This document shows positions 20,538-33,000 of a stretch of 64,000 bases of DNA, piece after piece. Below the pieces are notes generated by a model, which had not been told where the DNA came from, made no database searches, and saw only the letters and a list, made by a program, of their open reading frames with translations. Numbering within the stretch: position 1 is the stretch's first letter; each line of letters opens with the position of its first letter. The position numbers and the translations under genes are program-made. Source of the DNA: Posidonia oceanica (Eukaryota; Streptophyta; Magnoliopsida; Alismatales; Posidoniaceae); NCBI GenBank assembly GCA_037176725.1, contig JAZBRS010000029.1, positions 126,885,001 to 126,949,000 of the forward strand, in the 5' to 3' direction.

Positions 20538-21836
20538 CCGGCTTTACCCAACCCTCTGTACTACATGAGTTTTTTCCTTCCTTCCTTCATTTACTTCTTT
20601 AGATCTAGTTGTTTCTTTCTTTTATTTTCGGTTTAGGAGGCGGTGTGCCTAGGCTTTTACAACTCCTAAACCCCATAGTGTTTTCTGTCATTGGAACAAT
20701 TTTTCTAACCCAACCACCTTGATCTTAAGGTAAGAGGTCTCATTAGCACTTTGAGGCAACGACAACCTCCTGTCCAGGGTCAGGTTACTACAGTTCTGAA
20801 AAACAGAGAACTTCGATTTCCAGCCGCCCAGTAATCCAATGCCTGAACTAGTCGCAGTTCACTGCGGCGATCTCTCAAGGCGCACCCATTATAGGCGACT
20901 GGATTTGGGTGTTTATTTCACTACAGATCGTTTATTATTTTTAGTAGCTTGCGTTGCTTTTCTTTTAGATCTGCAGTAGTTTAAAAACTGATTAACATCT
21001 TGTTCATTGTAATTTTAGTTTTTTATTCGGATTTTAGGTTTGTATGTGTCCACCCTTAAGGTGGAAACTATTTTATTGATATCAAAGTTAAAGTTCCTTG
21101 AGAAATCCTTTCCCTAACTAAAATAATCAAATAGAGCGAACTGGGCCAGTGCAAGTCGCTCACCCATACTCTATTTGGTTAGGATAGTTAGGTTAAGAAC
21201 TCAAGGTGTCCTAGGATTTTATTTTTGACTCCTCCTCTTCCTTAAGTCAAAAATAATCCTTAGCAGATACTTGATGCTTTGATATTCATTGTTTATTTAC
21301 TATTTTGTGGTTTGATAAGAGCCGATCTTAAGGACAGAATCCTAGGTGGTGGGCTCCTCTTTAGAGAGACAAACCCGCCACTTAGGCCCTCTTGGTAGAC
21401 CTTGAACGAAGGTCAAAGAGTGGTATCTGTAAGCCAAAAATCCCATTAATTGTGAACACGCACGTTTAATTAACTGATTAAATATTCACTTTAACAAGTA
21501 AAACCTACGATCTGTCTGAAACATTGCATTGTTTTATTTTCCTATTTGTTGCGCGGTCTGTCTAGAACAGGGCTTAAGCCACCATTTCAAGGTGCCTCGC
21601 TCAGCCGCCATTTCAAACGGCGACTTGTTTGTTAAACGTTCCGTTCTAGTGTGCATTGTTTGTAGGGATTAAACTATCACCATTAACAGGTTGCAAGAGC
21701 ATTAGAACATCAATCGTTTACTGTTTACTATTTTCTTTTTACTATCATTTCATCGAGTCCGTATTAAGTAGTGTGTTTGAGTCTGTAATTTCCTTTTTTT
21801 CAAGTTTTCTGTAATAATTTAAAAGACAATCTCATA
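20538..21836 (+). other. 5' leader of element A
   Basis: Untranslated leader of 1.3 kb before the first gag ATG at 21837. No conserved ORF or known RNA is recognised. It parallels the leader of B (16894-18273, reversed). Confidence 0.75.
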
Positions 21837-23714
21837 ATGGAGCTTTATTGGCCGAATCAAGAGCGCATCAATACGACTTCTGCCTCAACCTCTACCTTTG
21901 CGGCGCAATCAAGTCTAGGCCCAGATGGGTTCTTTTACAGAGCTTCAACTTCACAGGCACAAGAGCCAGAAACTCCCAACTTTGCACAAGGAGTTGAAGG
22001 AGAGAGAGGAGTAAGCCACTCCCAAACATGGAGTACCTCGTTTGCGCACACACTTCCTGAGGTAACCTCCCCAGTAGTGCCGGCTACATCGATCGCTTCC
22101 TATCTGTCTAAGGAAGTGACTAACGAGATCTACCAACTCCTAGCACGGCACCACTAACCCTCATTTAGGAGCCTACAAACCTCATCCGTCCACCAAACTT
22201 CTTTCCTAAACCCTCACCAAAACTCACTAATCACGTCCACTCACACGTACACCACGCCACTAAACCCCACTACAAACTTCCCTACTCAAGGTCCATTCCC
22301 ACAATACCACACAACACCAACCTATCCTTCCATGCATCAAACCACGCCATCACACACAACCTACCCTTTCATCCATCCAACCCCGCCATATACAACTCAC
22401 TACTCACCACAACCTCTCGCTAACACTCAATCATACTACACTCCATATCAAACCCAACCCTTCTCTCCACCAAACGACCCTCTATAACCACCGTTCCACC
22501 AAACACATGGGCACCTAAACCAGGGACAACAAGCCATGCCAGGATAGGACATCAAGAGAATGATCTCTGAGGCACTCACAGAGGCGGGGGTTACACATAA
22601 AGCGCCAATAGGGTTTGACACTTCTAAATTTCCTCATTTTGTTCTTCCACCTGGGTTCAAAATACCAAAGATGAGGAAATACAGTGGAACAGAGGATCGA
22701 AGAGGCCATCTAGCCACATTTACTATGGATGCTCTACCCTATCAGTATGATAACGAGCTCACTATCTACCTCTTCTTCAAAAGCTTGGAAGGAGAAGCAC
22801 TGGGGTGGTTCAACATGCTCACAGCATATGATCTCAGTAGCTTCAAGATGGTTCAAGAAAAATTCCTACTCCAATACAGCCATTGCATCTAGCACAAGCC
22901 TACAATGAGCGACCTCCTCGCTGAAAGGATGAAACCTGATGAGGAGTTCGCAACTTTTGCAAGCAGATGGAGGGACATGGCTACAAGGTCAAAATGCTAC
23001 ATCCCAGAAAGCCAAGCAGTTGAGGTCATATCCCGAAACACTACAAGAGCACTTAGAACAGGGTTGCTGATTAGTGACCTTCAAACGTACCCTCAACTGT
23101 ACGAGCATGCTGCTAGAGTCCTCCGTCACAAAGAAGAGCTACCATTCTTGGAACCCGAAGGAAGGGGCAAGAAGACAACCTTTGGCTATACGCTTGAAGG
23201 CATCACTAATAACATGGCCCAGGTCTCAATTCAACAAAAGCAGAAGGGGCAAAGAAACCCCCAATATCGGTCTGGGCAATCGTTTCTGGCCCAAGGGCAA
23301 CCGGCATAGTACCAGGGGCAATTAGTGCAGCCAATACAGCATCAATAACAACCGCCACCTGACTACCCGGTATATGCCCAGCAAGGATGGACAAATAATG
23401 CATACCAGGGGCAACAACAAGGGCAAGGGAGCTACCACAATGTCCCTCCACCACGGAACTACAAGGGCCCTCAGAGGCAAAGCTATCCTCCACTTCCTGA
23501 ATCGATCCTTGATACATTCAGGATGCTGGTTGAAAGTGGAGATCTGCGACTGCTTGAACCCAAGCCAAGTTTTCCAAATGCTGATATGACCAAGCACTGC
23601 CCTTATCATCAAAACCATGGGCACACCCTTGAAGACTGTTTCACTATCAAAGATAAATACATAATCTTAATGACAAAGGTGAAATCATGTGGCCTAAGCT
23701 TAAAGCCAGACTGA
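21837..23714 (+). pseudogene. Gag of element A, interrupted by in-frame stops and a frameshift
   Basis: ATG at 21837 opens a Ser/Thr-rich N-terminus (to 22157). The gag core at 22560-22892 carries FPHFVLPPGFKIPKMRKYSG and LTIYLFFKSLEGEALGWFN, the signature of the plant retrotransposon gag domain. The same frame continues at 22905-23309 with PDEEFATFASRW and YIPESQAVEVISRNTTRALR, and at 23523-23714 with a CCHC-like knuckle CPYHQNHGHTLEDC. Stops are TAA at 22155, TAG at 22890 (shared with B) and TAG at 23307. Loss of bases near 23655, compared with B, shifts the frame after the knuckle. The product would be a capsid-type protein. Amino-acid identity with B is high throughout. Confidence 0.85.
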
Positions 23715-23737
23715 AAGCAACTCAAGGGGACTAGAAA

Positions 23738-24481
23738 GTGATGCAGAGACATCAAGAGCCCTTGCTCAACTATCGAGTGGCTCACGCGGATGCAGAGATC
23801 ATCCTATCAGCTGCTCGATCTGAATTGGCATCCATCCAGTGCATACAAGCATATCCCGATCAGAGCCCATCAAGCAGAGAGGATCTTAATCTCAAGGCAC
23901 CCTCAACACCTACTCTGAACTCTCGGGACATGATCCAAGAAGACTGGTCGCCCATTTATGATGAGTACACTGACACTGACTGGTGCAATGAAAAGGCAGT
24001 GGACTCTCAGGACTTAATAGAAGAAAACCAGTCGCCTACCTATGATGAGTATGCTGATGTGGACTGGTACGACATGGAAGCCATATTCAACTCGCCGCTC
24101 CCAGCAACACAAGCCAGAGTTGATCCTCCTCCCAAACCGCCTGATCCTACAAGAGGACACACTAGGGGCAGTCATGAACACTATGTTCATGAAGGAGAGG
24201 TAATTACAGAGCACACCAGCGGTCGTACTTCAAAAGGAGGAGGAAATCTAATAGCCTCACTCCAAGACAAAGTCACCAGGGGCACACTGCCTGGAACAAG
24301 TCAGAATGAGTCCGACTCTGACCCTCTGAAAGCAAGGACTGGGCGCAAACCAAAAGAACGACAAGAATATGCGCCACAAGCACCTGACTACTTAACACCA
24401 GGAGCAGACTTCTGCAGTCACCCCTCAGGTAAGCCCCCTCATCTGGGAAAGGAGGTGCGAGGTTCCACTAAACCTGACTGA
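23738..24481 (+). pseudogene. Acidic gag tail ORF of element A, protease segment missing
   Basis: A 247-residue frame that continues gag after the frameshift. It keeps the stretch RVAHADAEIILSAARSEL, equivalent to HPVTHAEAKVILSATRSK of B, then jumps to an acidic part. In B about 200 residues of protease lie between these two segments, so A carries an internal deletion of the protease. Two copies of a motif of the form SP-YDEY-D-DW occur at about residues 70-82 and 98-110, a short internal duplication. The C-terminal part (PQAPDYLTPGADF, GKPPHLGKEVRGSTKPD) matches B at 9390-9175. Confidence 0.7.
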
Positions 24482-26939
24482 GGGCAGTGGTTAATTTAAT
24501 TAAAACTTGTAAATAAAACATTTTCTTTCCGTACTCTGTTTTCCCTTATTTGTCTTTATTTATCTCTAATGCTAAGTTAGATTATAAGTAATAAATAATA
24601 AAAATGACTGATGAGTGTGGGTTACACTTGACAACTTGAGGCATTTAGCAGAATTGCCAAAAATATTATCTAAGGTTTCCTAAGCTGAGACCGTCACACC
24701 AAGGGATGGTCCAACCACTGGTTGTAACAACCTAAAGGCATCTTTAGATCTGTGGGAGTTACATACAATACACCCTTAATTAGCATGCCTAACTCTAGAA
24801 AGAATCAAAGACCAAGTCTTAGCCAAGGAAAGAAAGTTGCATCCTAAATAGAAAAGGAACTGAACAACTAGGGTAACCTCAACCTTGTCCTGTCTGCACA
24901 TACACTTGCACGGGGAGGTAAGAGAAAGGCAAGCTCGGAGCAAAGGCTTATGGTACGAACCACTTGCCAAATAGCTTAGAAAGTGTCTAGAAAAGATGGC
25001 AGCAAAAAACTGCCCAAATAGAGAGGAAAGAAGGCAGCAAAGAAGCTGTCCAAGTGAGGAACAAATGAAAAGAGACAGTAAAAGAAACTGTCCAATTGAA
25101 AGAGGTCAGCAAAGAGCTGTCCAAAGAGTGGAAAATGAACATGGCAAAAGTTGTCTATGTGTCTAAAGCATAAATCCTAGAAAGACGCATTAAGGACCAA
25201 GGAAAGGCGAGTGGAATTCAAGACCTGAGCCAAAGTCGAGAGCTTACTGCATCTCGAAACCTCCTCTACCTATCTCACTCACAGACAAGGGGCAGGGAAT
25301 CCTAGAAGTTCAAGGACTGATTAAATGAAGGAAACAACAATCAAACTAAGGCTAGTATGAGGTCCCAAGTTCCCAAAAGACAAGGCATGTTAGAAGGGAA
25401 AAGTTCTCTCACCTTAGATAATACAAGGCAATACTACAAGGTCTTTAAATAAGAAGGTTATGACTACACTCATCAATTCAAAAAAAAAATTCAGAAAATC
25501 CAAAAACTACCAAAAAAATCAAAAAAAATCCCAAATACCAAAAATCAAAAAAATCCCAAATATAAAAAAAATCAGAAAACCCCAAAATCCCAAAATCAGA
25601 AAATCAAAAATACCAAAAAAATCATAAAATCACAAAAATCAAAAAAATTAGAAAATTCAAGAAAACCAACCAAAAAGAAGCACCATCCACCCTACATACA
25701 AGTGAAAACTTAGTAAGTAGGAAAACTGGAATTAGTTTGACCGGTGATGCAACAATCATTCACCTCAGATTTGGGGATAACGTCCTACTTAAGCGTATCT
25801 CACAGCTTGAGTGCGTTCTCTCAACAAAGGCATTGCTTCTGCAATAATCTTTAGAGCATCTACGAATGACTCACAATCGGTGTCTATTGGGCTCCGATTT
25901 TCCATCTCCCTACTGAGGCCAAGACTAATTTCCTCCACCTCGTTCTCAAGCAATTTTGATTAATGGTTTACTTCATTTCACTCACAAGTATAACTTAGTC
26001 AATCGCCCTAGGAACTGGCAAAGGTTCACCTGTGATTACTAACATCTTTTGTTAGGTGTGCAGGTACAAAGCTTACGACATAAAGAATGAGCTCACGCCT
26101 AAGGGACTCCTATAGTGTGCAAAGGCACACCCACTTTGACTAAAAGGCAAACCCCGATTTGGCAAAGGAAGGGTTCACTCCTTCACCCGGTTCTTTAATC
26201 ATAGAACTCCTTTATTTGCCAAATCGAGCTGTGGGACGACAGTCCTTTCCCGAGAGTACCGGTCACACTCGAGGACAGAAAACACTTTACCACAACGAAT
26301 TGCATTCATTCATTTTGCATATGTCCATATGGTTTAGGATCAACCGTATCCCGCCGGCCTAACCTAGCATATGGACCATTCATTGCATCGTATTTTGACC
26401 TTGCATTTGCATTTGTTTGCTTGAATCATGCATCCATGCATTTTCTCATATCATCGGAAGTGGAGCATGAACGGAGCCAAATGACCTTCAAGAGTGTTAG
26501 AAACCCTTAGGACATGTGATTCTCCTAGAGCCAACCTAATTTCTACCAATCCTTCTATCATTTCCAATCCAAGCAAAGTCTCAAATAAGATGCCACAAGA
26601 GCACTCCTTCTCGATCGTGTAAGGGTCATGCCCCACGATTTCCTCCTTAGCTTCTGCCCCATTGAAGTATATCTCTACATGGTTGACAGGTCTCGACATC
26701 GGCTGTGACACACAGCACCGACTTGACCCCTCCATGCCTGAGTCTTCAATATGATGGAAATTAATCAAACCACTCGGCTGTTCGTAAATCTCCCGACACC
26801 GAGTCAGTTCACTCCTTCCTTTTTATTTATCTTTCTTCATCCCTAGTGGCGGATTGTTTGAGACGGAGCTCCCCTTTTCAGGAAATGCTCAATGGGACAT
26901 TTGTTCTTACCTTGGACCCGATCTTGTTCCAAGATCAAC
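24482..26939 (+). other. 3' untranslated region of element A
   Basis: No coding frame beyond 67 residues. Holds short repeats of AAGAAGCTGTCC type (25010-25110) and an A-rich low-complexity stretch. It parallels 6766-9170 of B in reverse. pol is not merely decayed here but absent. Confidence 0.85.
25475..25680 (+). repeat. A-rich low-complexity stretch
   Basis: Runs of AAAAATC, CCCAAA and CAGAAAATC units, irregular period about 9-17 bp. The reverse complement occurs in B at 8030-8190. Confidence 0.8.
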
Positions 26940-26955
26940 TCCAAGGAGGGGCATC
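26940..26955 (+). other. Polypurine tract of element A
   Basis: TCCAAGGAGGGGCATC directly before the 3' LTR start TGTAGATATC at 26956. Confidence 0.88.
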
Positions 26956-28421
26956 TGTAGATATCCCATTTTCGCATTTCCCAGAGTTCATAGAGGATAG
27001 GAACTTCTGAGGCACCTAGATCACACAAATAAGGCTTAATAACATATTTCCCGGAGTTTTCATGATTTGCTTAAAAACAATGCTTGATTTTACATGACTT
27101 AAGGTTGTTGGCTATGGCAGAGCTGACACACTCAGACTCGTGGCAAGTCTAAGTACCTTGAGCACATTTTATTCCACTCAAATCCATGGTAGATTTGAGT
27201 TAAAGAAGATATTTTTATGATTTCATGAACTATCTGAAGTTTCCCGACCTTTTATCATGGTTTCTCTGGATAGAATCTAAGAGCTAGAGTTAGAAATGAT
27301 CTGAGCTTGCTAGTTGCTAGCTGTGGAGACGACATGGATAGGTGCCCTTTCAACAGATGACTAACAAAGGTGTCATCACAGCAGGCGACTAACTATCGTG
27401 GGCTCCATTAATAGCCTCTAGCAGTTGTTCTAGACGGTTATTTCCCACGATCCCCTCAATAGCTAGACGCCAACCTAACTGGTGACTAACGGTCGTGGAA
27501 CTGCAACGGTTATTTCCCACAATCCCCTCAACTGCCAAGCGTCAACAAAGCCTACGACTAACACTAGACGCCAACATAAACGGCGACTAACGATCGTGGC
27601 CTCTATCAACCGAATTTCTACAGCTTTCCCCACGTTTGCTTGAGCGGTTGTTGGTCTTAGGCACCTACCCATGCGGTGACTGACAATAACTGCCACTTTT
27701 CTTCTAGAAACTTCTATGTGTCAACCACCCACACCCCTGGAGTCTATAAATAGACCCCGTGGGTCAGTGTTTGAACCCCTGGCCAAGTGTGAGAAAAACA
27801 CTCCCTGTTAGTTCAAGAGAGAGAAATTCCCTTTAGATCTTTAGGATTTTGAGTTTCCACATTCAGAGAGGTAGAGTTTTCAATCCAGAAACTCTACCCC
27901 CCATCTTCAAAAGAAGAATCCTAGCTTCCACTTTCAATCCAGAAATCCTAGGTCCCAAAGATCTTGAGCCAAGCCGGTGCTCTGACCGTGCCTCCACTTC
28001 TACTCCACTGCATACAGCACGAGGGTGAAGGGAGTATCTTCTTCCAATCTTTTTCATTTCATATTGCATTCCTTAAAATAGGACCCATAGCATATGCATG
28101 CGGGGGACAACCCCTGGTTAGTATTAGATTTATTTGTTTCTAGTATTCTCTGTTCTTCTTTGTTATCATTTACTACACATCAACTTATCTAGATCTCTTG
28201 TTTTGTTTATTTGTTTTGAAGGAAAGGAAACGCTCACGTAACACGAGGAAGCCATTGGACGACATCCTGTCGTCGATCCAGTGAGCCGAGTACCCACATC
28301 ATCTACATCTCCCCAAGCGCCTTGTCCGCCCATTGATAAGTGGCGATCACATCAAGCTATCGACATCGTGGAAGCACCGGCACCTTCATTCAGACACCCC
28401 TCCCCCAAATCCACATCCACA
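26956..28421 (+). repeat. 3' LTR of element A
   Basis: Starts TGTAGATATCCC and ends AATCCACATCCACA, followed by the target duplication ATAGC at 28422-28426. TATA box at 27745-27752. Nearly identical to 19060-20515. Confidence 0.95.
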
Positions 28422-28426
28422 ATAGC

Positions 28427-29527
28427 AAGTCGCCTATATGACCGGCGATAGGCACAAATATCTCAGATTAATGATGTGGAAATGACATGGAGGCACGCTG
28501 ACCGAGTCAAAGAAGGGTCCATGTCAGCAAGCCGCCGGTTGCACAGGCATCTAAGACTCAGATATTCCCATTTGACCGAGTCAAACAAGGGTCCACATCA
28601 GCAAGCTGCCGTTGGCACAAGCGCCTAGCTGGTGTGTAGACGAGATGAAAGATCAGATTTAAAGGGGCCTGATGAATCCACGTCATTCAGTCGCTGGTAA
28701 CACGAGCGACCAGGATTCAAATATCTTATTTGACCGGGTCAAGAATATCTACGTCAGCTAGTCGCCACACATACTGGTGCCTATCTGCTGGAATATTCTA
28801 GACCAAAATTAAATGTGTTTTTGATTTTAAGAGATATTTAGCATATTAAAAACATGTCAAAACGAGATAAAATCCTGTTGTCATCCAAATCTCTAGGATT
28901 TTCTAGAATATTCTTTAATTAATAATTTTTATATGATATATATAGATTATACCATATATTAAATGCTTAGAAAATTGTAGAAATGTCAATAATTATGGGA
29001 AAAATGTTATAATACTTTATAAAGGTCCCATGTATTATAATAATACCCAGGATGATAAAATATGGTGAGAGAGAGTGGCAAGATGCTCGTCGCCTATATC
29101 CATGGCGCCAACACATGCTAGTCGCCACTCTGAATGGCGCCTAGACTTGTCACCGTTTATAGTGGCAATGAGCTTGTCTTTTTGCATTTTTAGCCCTGTC
29201 TTTTATTTTAATCCAAAGAAATATGTTAAAAGCCCAAAAAACTTCAGAAATTCCTTGAAATCATGAAAACTTCTTATTTAACTCAAATCTACTACTAATT
29301 TGAGTAGAAACAAAAGGTATTCAAGGTACTCAGACATGCCACTAGTCTAAGAGAGTCAGCTCCGCCACAGCTAATGACCTTGAGTCAAGTAAAATCAAGC
29401 GATGCTTTTTAACAAATCATGGAAAATCTGGAAAATGTACTATTATGCCTTATTTGTGTGATCTAGGGTGCCTCGGAGGTTCCTATCCTTAAAGAACTCT
29501 GGAAAATGCGAAAATGAGATATCTACA
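28427..29527 (-). repeat. 5' LTR of element B, second part (U3 side)
   Basis: Continues 18297-19059 after removal of A; together 1864 bp. Carries a second copy of the W-box/TGACG module (28490-28790). Ends GAGATATCTACA, giving the sense start TGTAGATATC. Confidence 0.93.
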
Positions 29528-30012
29528 GCATCATGCATCATGTCCCTTTGCGCCGAGCACCGTGCATAGGTTCTTCGCATTCGCATCATGCATCAAGTCC
29601 CTTTGCACCGAGCACCGTGCATTGGTTCTTTGTACTCACATTACACATTAAGTTCCATTGCCCCAACATCGCATGCTAGGTGATTTGCACCAGCACCGCA
29701 TGCATCCTTAGCAGGATCGCATCTTGCACTACTTTCACATACATTAATACTGCATTTCCTTATTCATAGTATCCGCACACGCATGCATCACCCATGCCTC
29801 CCTCAGCGGAGTTCAACGCGATGAGCATTAGCGCATATTGGTTCAACATCAGCATTTGCACCTACATTTGCATTTACAATGAGGCAATGAGTCGTGACTT
29901 TCGATGCATCCGCCGAATAAGTGACTCACGCCAATAGCATTTGTACTCCCAACGACATCAGGTGGGGTGTCATTGTCAACCCTGAGCAGCGGCTTCGGTT
30001 CCCTTGACCTCG
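29528..30012 (+). other. Last 3' UTR segment of element E
   Basis: Begins with two more copies of the 59-bp array monomer (29528-29640), then GCATGCATC-rich unique sequence. No gene. Leads directly into the polypurine tract. Confidence 0.8.
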
Positions 30013-30028
30013 CTCAAGGAGGGGCATC
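30013..30028 (+). other. Polypurine tract of element E
   Basis: CTCAAGGAGGGGCATC immediately before TATAGACACCCC. It is almost identical to the tracts of A, B and H. Confidence 0.85.
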
Positions 30029-33000
30029 TATAGACACCCCATTTTGGCAGCTGATGATTGGTGGATCTCTGGAGGCCTGCACGGATGGTGGTTTTGCAAT
30101 CCAAAACCTAATCCTAAACTCTAACCCAACCTTAAACCCCAAACCTTGACCTAGACCCTGATTTTTAATCTCAAAGCACACTTGGACCCTCATCCTAGCC
30201 CAAGCCCTAACTCTTGATCCAAATCCCAATTTCTAGTTTTTTTCAAACTTTTAACCTAATCCTTGACTTAAACTCGACTTAAACCCTAAACCCTGACTTA
30301 AGTCCCAAAACCTCCACAACACTAGCCTTCACAACCTAGAGCTCATTGGTGGTCCCAAACTCCAAGGAAACGGGCCCGGTATCCAATGCAAAAGCCCTGC
30401 CAGATTGATGCGCATAAACCTTGCACGTGTTTGTTGCACGTCTCCCCTGGTTCAGTGCAGTTGCAGGCCGACCTAGCTTGCTTGGCAGCGTGGCTAGCTG
30501 GCCTCCGCCCGAGCTCCAGCGCACTCCCTTGGGTAGCCTGGTTATTAGGCTCGAGCCTCCGGCCACCAGCTTCGCTCAGCTCCTCCCAGCACAGCCCCCA
30601 GCTGCGGTCGAACTTCCCCCATGCAGCAGCATTTTTTAACTTTTCCGGCCACCGCCTCATTTCCTCTAACGCCGACAACCTCGCGTCCTCTCCACTATCA
30701 GGCCCACTTACTTCCTCCACTCGACACCACCCACTAGAAACAAAGTTCACTTACTTCCCTGACAAGCCCACACCCTCGTCGGCCACTTGCTTTCTCACCA
30801 CCGACTCGCCGGCTATCTGCCACCTGACACCAGCTGCGACTTCGTCGTCTCCTCACTAACTTCCCTGCCACTTCCTCTGACAGCCACGACCACCTTTCCC
30901 TCCTCTCCTCTCTCACTGCCACCGCCGTCCCACTTGATTGGCCCCCTGGATCAAAACCCAGAACCCACCACCGAAGTTCAGCACCCTTCATCAGTTGCAA
31001 AGAGAATTGAGAGAACTCCAAAGCCTCCCAAGCCTCCCTCGACCTTCATTGAGTTTGAGTGAACCTTCTCGAGTGATTCCCGACCTCGCACCAGTCTCCA
31101 GCATCGCCTCCCACTGAGCTCCGACCACGTACAGCTCCGTCGAAGCCAGAGACGACAGCTGCAGCAGCTTCGCGCAGGTAATCCACTCTCCTTCCATCTG
31201 GTTTTGCTCCCTAATGAAGCATGAATGATTTCGTGCCTTTTCTTTATTTAATTGTAACGTTTTTACCTCCTTTTTAAGTTGGGTTTCCTTCTCCGGCGAC
31301 ATCTGCCGCCCGCATGAGGCTGTCCGGCCACTGAATGCACGACACAGTGTGTCTCGGAGCTTGCATTGTCTCCCGTTTGCATTCCGGTCCTTTCCCTTTT
31401 CTTCCTTGGCCTTCATCACGCTTCACAAGAGCTCACGAGCTCACCACCGTCGAGACGGCCAGCGAAGCTCGCAAATTCTGACGTTTGATAGGGGCCGGAG
31501 AGGGATGCGACCGATGGTTTTCATTCTGTGTTTAGCTTCCTTAGGCCGTTGTGTTTCTTCCTTCATGCCCATAGACATCCCAGATGGTCTCCCGCATGCT
31601 CTCGGCCTCCTACGTGTCCGGACGCGCACGTCGACGACCGACGGATGCCCAGCGGAGGTGGGAAGAGGCCATGGCCACCTTTTATTACTCGTCCTAGATC
31701 CCATGCATCTCCTGAATCTTCCCCGAATGTCTTGGAGTTCCTCAGTCGTGTCTCGGAGGCTCTCAGCCCTCACTAGGGCCAGCGAACTTGTCGTTTCCAG
31801 CCGATGAAGCCATGGCAGTCGGGGAGGAGATCCAGGCACCCGCTTCCCAAGTTAAACCCATGCCCGTGCTCCCTGCTATACCGTCTATGTTTGCATGTGT
31901 TTATTTCCAGCTTTTACAACCGTTTGCATGGCTGAATCAGGCACCAAAGTTCGTCATTTGAACTGTCTAGACTGGTGCGTGTATTCACTGTGTGTATTTG
32001 GGCAATTCGGGCCAACTTTTGAGCCAAGATTTTGCACCTTCCCATGCACCCATTTTTAGTTGTAATTGCATGAGTGTCTTCCCTAGTATGCCATCTAGGT
32101 CTGCATGCATTCTATTTCATATTTCACAACCATTTGCATGATTGAATCAGGTGCCAAAGTTCGTTGTCTGAACTGTCGAACCTGGTGCACGTATTCCATG
32201 CGCGTGTTTGGCAGTTCAGGCCGACTTTTGAGCCAAGATTTTGCACCTTCCCATGCACCTATATTTAGTTGTAATTGCATGAGTGTGTTCCCTAGTATGC
32301 CATCTAGGTCTGCATGCATTCTATTTCATATTTCACAACCATTTGCATGGTTGAATCAGGCACCAAAGTTCGTCGTTTGAACTGTCGAACCTGGTGCACG
32401 TATTCCATGCTCGTGTTTGGCAGTTCAGGCCGACTTTTGAGCCAAGGTTTCGCACCTTCCCATGCACCCATTTTTAGTTGTAATTGCATGAGTGTGTTCC
32501 CTACTATGCCATCTAGGTCTGCATGCATTCTATCTCATATTTCACAACCATTTGCATGCTGAATCAGGCGCCAAAGTTTGTCGTCTGAACTATCGAACCT
32601 AGTGCCCGTATTCCGTGCGCGTGTTTGGCAGTTTAGGCCGACTTTTGGGCCAAGGTTTCGCACCTTCCGCTGCACCCATTTAGGAATCTGATTGCATGGA
32701 TTTATACCTGGATATATGCTCTAGCTTGCCATGTCCTTGTTTTCTTGCTTTGATTTCAATGGCATAGCTAGATTGAGCGGTGAAGTTCGCTGTCTGGAAC
32801 AGCAAACTGATATGTGTATAGCCTGTGCATGTAGGCTGCACATATTTTGTAGTATACAGACAGTGGGCAGAACCTTCCTTTGGCCGTCTTTTACCTAGTT
32901 TACTTGTTTCATCTAGCCCCATTGTGCTTTGTCTTTCTTTGGATTTCACTTAGCTTTAGTTATACCCTGTTATTTATCTTATTCGGCTCTAGCCTTTTTC

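Larger units (their letters stand above)
19060..28421 (+). mobile_element. Element A: gag-only LTR retrotransposon (TR-GAG-like), plus strand
   Basis: LTRs at 19060-20515 (1456 bp) and 26956-28421 (1466 bp), perfect 5-bp target duplication ATAGC, PBS at 20520, polypurine tract at 26940-26955. The internal 6.4 kb encodes a broken gag and an acidic tail ORF only. Protease, RT, RNase H and integrase are absent. It belongs to the same family as B (same LTR ends, PBS, gag and 3' UTR) but lies in the opposite orientation, inside B's 5' LTR. Only about 7 differences in the first 250 bp of the two LTRs mark it as the younger insertion. It must have been mobilised by proteins made elsewhere. Confidence 0.93.
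4886..29527 (-). mobile_element. Element B: non-autonomous gag-protease LTR retrotransposon (TR-GAG-like), minus strand
   Basis: Two LTRs with the same ends: the left one (3' LTR) at 4886-6748, 1863 bp, and the right one (5' LTR) at 18297-19059 plus 28427-29527, 1864 bp, split by element A. In sense orientation they begin TGTAGATATC and end ATCCACATCCACA. Target duplication is ACATC (4881-4885) and GCATC (29528-29532), one mismatch, in the 59-bp array of E. A PBS-like site (18274-18291), a polypurine tract (6749-6765), a decayed gag and a decayed protease are present. No RT, RNase H or integrase is found, and the gap between protease and 3' UTR holds only the later insertion J. Known analogues are gag-only or gag-protease TR-GAG elements that move in trans with autonomous partners; that role is inferred here. 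About 16 differences in the first 210 bp of the two LTRs suggest B is clearly older than A. Confidence 0.88.

Noticed and set aside
30386..31807. Possible GC-rich host exons (157- and 152-residue frames)
   Set aside because: They lie inside the 3' LTR of E, overlap frames on both strands and show no domain; equivalent islands in I and J do not keep the frame.
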